This document shows positions 18,535 to 21,794 of a DNA stretch of 21,794 nucleotides, piece by piece. Position numbers and translations under genes: made by a program. Position 1 is the stretch's first letter, and each line of letters begins with the position of its first letter. Below the pieces are notes generated by a model. It saw only the letters and a list, made by a program, of their open reading frames with translations. It did not search any database and had not been told where the DNA came from. The stretch is from the NCBI GenBank assembly GCA_001579985.1, contig LRSR01011512.1, forward strand, positions 1-21,794, read 5' to 3'. This stretch comes from Hypsibius dujardini. Lineage: Eukaryota > Tardigrada > Eutardigrada > Parachela > Hypsibiidae.

Positions 18535-18984
18535 CTAAAATTTCAGAAACCTAATTAACGGAGAGTCCCTCTCAAAAACATTCAATTGCCGCGGAGTGAT
18601 AGACGTTGTTGCTTCAGGGTTCGTGTAATCAATCAGCCGGGGTTCGGTGTCAATTAGCGAGTTGTCCTCGTTCGAAGGTCCATGCACTTCCGGGGTCTTG
18701 GGTTGCCGGTAGACCCGTTTTCCGATCCCGAAGCCGAACATACTGCGTTCCCGCTGGATACTCCGCAGGTCGAGCGGCTTGATCACCGTCGGCATCGCCG
18801 TGCCGTGCCGGCTGCCGTGCTGCCGGACGGAGGCCAGCTTCACCGCCGCCCAGAAGGACTTGCTGAGCGGTGGCAGTCCATATGCCGCGATCTCACCGCG
18901 GGTCGCCGCCTCGGCGAGACACCAGCTGCCGGAGGAGACGAGCCAGAGTCCGACCAACGCAACTAACGGACAAATCTGACTCAT
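18535..18984 (-). CDS. Secreted neuropeptide-like precursor with one amidation/dibasic site
   Basis: An intact 149-aa frame from ATG (18984-18982) to TAG. Residues 1-26 (MSQICPLVALVGLWLVSSGS then WCLAEA) form a classic signal peptide. Residues 81-90 read SMFGFGI-G-K-R (18744-18715): a glycine amide donor followed by a dibasic convertase site, the standard layout of an amidated neuropeptide, with Arg at 78 and 80 just upstream as possible N-terminal cleavage. The rest is a polar spacer, acidic around 106-120 (NEDNSLIDTEPRLID). The released peptide would be SMFGFGI-amide or a longer form starting after K69 (PLDLRSIQRERS...). F-x-F-G-I-amide fits the allatostatin A pattern (Y/F-x-F-G-L/I-amide), but those precursors usually carry many copies. 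ERSMFGF also recalls the DRSGFGF core of orcokinins, which are not amidated. Family is unresolved. A downstream AATAAA (18446-18451) supports the gene. No cysteine lies in the mature part. Confidence 0.72.
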   Translation of the reverse strand: MSQICPLVALVGLWLVSSGSWCLAEAATRGEIAAYGLPPLSKSFWAAVKLASVRQHGSRHGTAMPTVIKPLDLRSIQRERSMFGFGIGKRVYRQPKTPEVHGPSNEDNSLIDTEPRLIDYTNPEATTSITPRQLNVFERDSPLIRFLKF

Positions 18985-18999
18985 GACGAGTAGAATCCG

Positions 19000-20970
19000 G
19001 GGGAGAATAGTTTAGCCTCTCTAATTTCGCCCAGAAACGGCGACAAATATCATGGGTGGAAGATATACGACGATTCAATTTTCCCGCGATAAAACGAATT
19101 GGAAAATTTTTTGCGGAATAGCACGAGAGAAGGTCGGTCAGGCGATCGAGTGGAAAATCCTGCAGTGAACCGAGGAAAGGAAGAAAGCGATGGAGAAGGA
19201 AGAGGCAAAAAACATAACCATTAGATCATAAGTGGATATCATTTAGAGGAACACGTGAGATGCCATCCGTCCATGTCTGTATGATGTAATTTGGCGCGGT
19301 CGCTAAAGGGGCAGTAAAAGGACGCGCGCTTGCATAGACAGATGGACGGACGGACGGATGGACAGGTTGCACAATCAAGAGTGTCGGAAGATGATTTATA
19401 GCAGGAGGAAGAAAGGAGAAAGCTCCCTACACGGCACACACAAACACACCCGGATGGGCGGATACAATGATGAGATGGTGTAAAGACCGGAGCGCGAGAG
19501 CGAGATTGAGTAGAGAGAGCTGAAAGGCTCGGCTTCCGCGTGGTGTGAGTGATTCATATGGATCGTCGGGTTTCGCCGGGGCGGCCCTTCCCGTTCAAAT
19601 GTACGCGCCCCTCTCGGACCTTTTCCCATGTACAGAATGCATCCATTCTCTTGTTGTCTAGTCGCTCACCGCATTCATCGCGTTGATGCGCGAGCACAGG
19701 GGGATTGATGGGATTATAGACAGGCAGCTAAGAAGCGTCGTGTACGTACAGTGTTAGACGAAGGGTCGCCCGGAGCGGGAAGGTCTTCCCTTTCCCCTCA
19801 CCCAAGGCCCGGCGCCTCGACCTTCAGACCGCTTTGTATTATCACTGCAAACACGTTGGAAATAACATCCTCTTGTTTAAACATTCCCCTCCGCATGCAC
19901 TGGTGTGCGCTTAAGGGGGAATGTCAAACAGACAGTAGCGAGTGTTGGTCGGTGTTTCAATGTAAGAAACACGTATTAAATTGAAACACGTATTAAATTG
20001 AAACACCGACCGACAGTACGAGGCATGCATATAACAGTTCTTGGGGTACGGAGTAGAGATCCTGCTTTTAATATCACTCTGTGAAGGCTGGCAGCCGTGA
20101 CACGGGCTGAGTTACAGTATAGCGTGGTGGGAGGAAAGTGCTTCATTGATCGGCTTTAATTGTTAGCTGTTACGTAATAGCTGAAACAGCGCGGAAACTG
20201 GCAGTAATCAAGGGCGAATTGCGCCAGAAGGCCGAAGAGCCCGGCCTTTGGGTAAATGTGTCCCCTCCCCAATCCCCTCCCACCTTTTTGTCCCCTTCCA
20301 ATTTTTTGTCCCCTTCCCCATCCCTTTCCAACTTTTTGGTCCCCTATTGCTTCTACAAGAGGGAGGATTTTGTGCTAACTTTTTTCCACCCTCCTGTACT
20401 TGTCTTGAACACCTCTTTGGTTCACTCGACCGCGTTCGAATTCCTGGGGTTTCTATACGCCCAACAAAGCGACTGAAAAGCTAGCAATTGGGAAGATGTG
20501 CTTTTTTTTAATGAACACACGTAGAAAACACACAATAAAAGTGACCGTATTAACGGAGAGAGCCTTGGTCAGCTCTCTCTCGTTGAAGTGTGTGCGTATC
20601 GACCGAAACCGCGATTCGACGGCGTTCCGTTGAGTCACCACGTAATACACCGCGTACAGACAATGAAATGCTCTAAACAAAAGTGGTCAGTGGGAGCTGA
20701 ATGAAAGAGGGCACTTTATTTGCGCAAGCCGGATACCGGTCAGTTCGTGTTTGCACTCCAGCCAGCTCTCTGTCGCACTCGCGGAATAAGATCGTGTGAT
20801 CTACAGACCCGATGTCTGTATGCGAAGCATCTCTCATTTGAGTGGACTGAGAAACAATCAAACTGACGGGAAAGTAAACGCCATCCACTTTTACGCTATA
20901 CCACTCCACAGAGCTTTGATTTCGTTGTCTTGGGATTTTTCCGCCGAAACTGTTCTCACATTTTTTTTAA
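19000..20970. other. Intergenic spacer between divergent genes
   Basis: This lies between the 5' ends of the minus-strand neuropeptide-like gene and the plus-strand chitinase gene, so it should hold both promoters. No clear TATA element was found for either. It contains a short GACG-type repeat (about 19338-19366), a small palindromic element at 19943-20015 and a C/T-rich repeat built on TCCCCTTCC/TTTTTGTCC words (about 20260-20345). Short open frames have no family resemblance. Confidence 0.5.
19943..20015. repeat. Small palindromic element with internal 17-bp direct repeats
   Basis: The left arm TGTTGGTCGGTGTTTCAAT (19943-19961) pairs with 19997-20015 (ATTGAAACACCGACCGACA), with 18 of 19 positions matching. 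The 35-nt loop contains two adjacent copies of GAAACACGTATTAAATT (19966-19982, 19983-19999). It could be a hairpin or a minimal foldback repeat. Confidence 0.8.
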
Positions 20971-20975
20971 TTGAG

Positions 20976-21660
20976 ATGTTGTTCTCGCTGCTTCGTCTTT
21001 CGTCGATTGCTCTTTTGTCGGTCGAGTTAATAACAGCGTATAATGGTAAGGAATGGAAAGGTTAAATGTCAAGGCGAGCGGCACTTTAAACTGAGGATGA
21101 TGAAACATTTATCTGAACTTTATTGCTCCCTCGGCGCAGATCCGGTCTTCGAATTACCTCACCGAGGCTGCTACTACACAAATTGGTCCCAATACCGAAA
21201 GGGCAAAGCTCGCTTCACCGTGGAAGATATCGACCCGGCGCTCTGCACTTACATCGTGGTGGCCTTCGGGAAGATTGACAATAACAGTCTTACTACCCTG
21301 GAGTGGAACGATGAAGGTAATTAATTTCGCATGACAAAGCAATTTGCGATAAATGGCAAGTCAAGTTGCGAATTAATCCACCTAAATAATTAATTTTCTT
21401 TTGACATTAAAATTCTATTAGTAACGTTCCGGGAACTGGTCGGACTGAAAGACGAGCATCCTCGGTTGAAGATACTGCTCAGTGTTGGCGGCTGGACTCT
21501 GAGTCAGCAGCTGATTGCAGTGTCATCCACGGCAGAGAACCGGCGAACTTTTGCGATTTCGGCGGTCAGCAATTTGCGGTACTGGGAGCTCGATGGGCTG
21601 GATATCGACTGGGAGTACCCGGATGCCGCTATGAAGCATCAGTACTCGGAGCTCTTACTG
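20976..21660 (+). CDS. GH18 chitinase, 5' part (3 exons; continues beyond window)
   Basis: Secreted family 18 chitinase hydrolysing beta-1,4 GlcNAc chains outside the cell. Exons 20976-21045, 21140-21316 and 21422-21660 are joined in phases 1, 1 and 0, giving 162 residues so far. Residues 1-23 (MLFSLLRLSSIALLSVELIT then AYN) are a signal peptide, the reason for choosing ATG 20976 over an in-frame ATG at 20796. The catalytic domain opens with GCYYTNWSQYRKGKARFTVED, then IDPALCTYIVVAFGKIDNNS and EWND, as in animal chitinases. Motif 1 is KILLSVGGW (99-107). Motif 2 is DGLDIDWEYP (140-149) with all three acidic residues D140, D143, D145 and the proton donor E147, so the enzyme should be active if the rest is intact. 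The frame stops at an exon end (TTACTG|GTCAGA) inside the helix after motif 2. The following intron is CTGT-repeat-filled and reaches the window edge. Chitin-binding domains, if any, lie outside. Confidence 0.93.
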
Positions 21661-21685
21661 GTCAGACGATTGTCGAAATTCACCA

Positions 21686-21794
21686 TGTCTGTCTGCATAT
21701 CTGTTAGTCTGTCTGTATGTCCGTCGGTCTGTTAGTCTGTTAATCTGTATGTCCGTCTGTCTGTCTATTAGTCTGTCTGTCGGTTTGTCTGTCT
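21686..21794. repeat. (CTGT)n repeat in chitinase intron 3
   Basis: GTCTGTCTG/GTTAGTCTG tetranucleotide words lie in the sense orientation and run off the right edge. Confidence 0.93.

Noticed and set aside
20425-20450. Possible tRNA B-box (GCGTTCGAATTCC)
   Set aside because: No matching A-box, acceptor stem or cloverleaf could be drawn upstream. No other tRNA-like segment was noticed by eye.
1-21794. CRISPR arrays, bacterial operons, prophage
   Set aside because: Tandem repeats here have no unique spacers. Genes are intron-bearing and eukaryotic, and no bacterial signals are present.

Overview
The window is nuclear DNA of an animal, probably a small-genome invertebrate. Protein-coding genes are split by short GT-AG introns (from about 75 nt to about 900 nt), and there is no sign of operons or Shine-Dalgarno sites. 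The mix of a secreted GH18 chitinase, a GKR-processed neuropeptide-like precursor and a divergent ionotropic-receptor relic suits an ecdysozoan. A tardigrade-like animal is one possibility, but the sequence alone does not settle the phylum. Introns and spacers are unusually rich in tetranucleotide repeats (CTGT/CAGA, CCGT/GACG) and other tandem repeats.

Layout. 1-2200: simple repeats, two weak exon candidates and a 1.3 kb CCGT-type repeat block whose strand polarity flips twice. 2600-2910: two palindromic foldback elements. 3250-10500: a complete 14-exon OGDH gene (E1 of the 2-oxoglutarate dehydrogenase complex, 1001 aa, plus strand), with a tandemly duplicated last exon at 10512-10632 and a probable poly(A) signal near 11140. 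12220-14320: a three-exon CECR2-like gene (plus strand) that ends before any bromodomain. 15250-15720 (minus): a decayed ionotropic glutamate receptor-like fragment with a frameshift and in-frame stops. 16080-18440: no recognisable gene. 18535-18984 (minus): an intact single-exon secreted precursor with one amidated-peptide motif (SMFGFGI-GKR). 20976-end (plus): the first three exons of a GH18 chitinase whose remainder lies beyond the window.

The genes do not form a pathway. They are neighbours of unrelated function: mitochondrial TCA cycle, chromatin, neuropeptide signalling and chitin turnover. Exon boundaries were set by eye from GT/AG sites, phase agreement and remembered family sequence. 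They are strongest for OGDH, where all 13 coding introns keep phase, and for the chitinase. The most interesting points are the unassigned neuropeptide precursor, the duplicated frame-compatible OGDH terminal exon, the receptor relic on the minus strand, the missing bromodomain of the CECR2-like gene, and complementary repeats in OGDH introns that could pair in the pre-mRNA.
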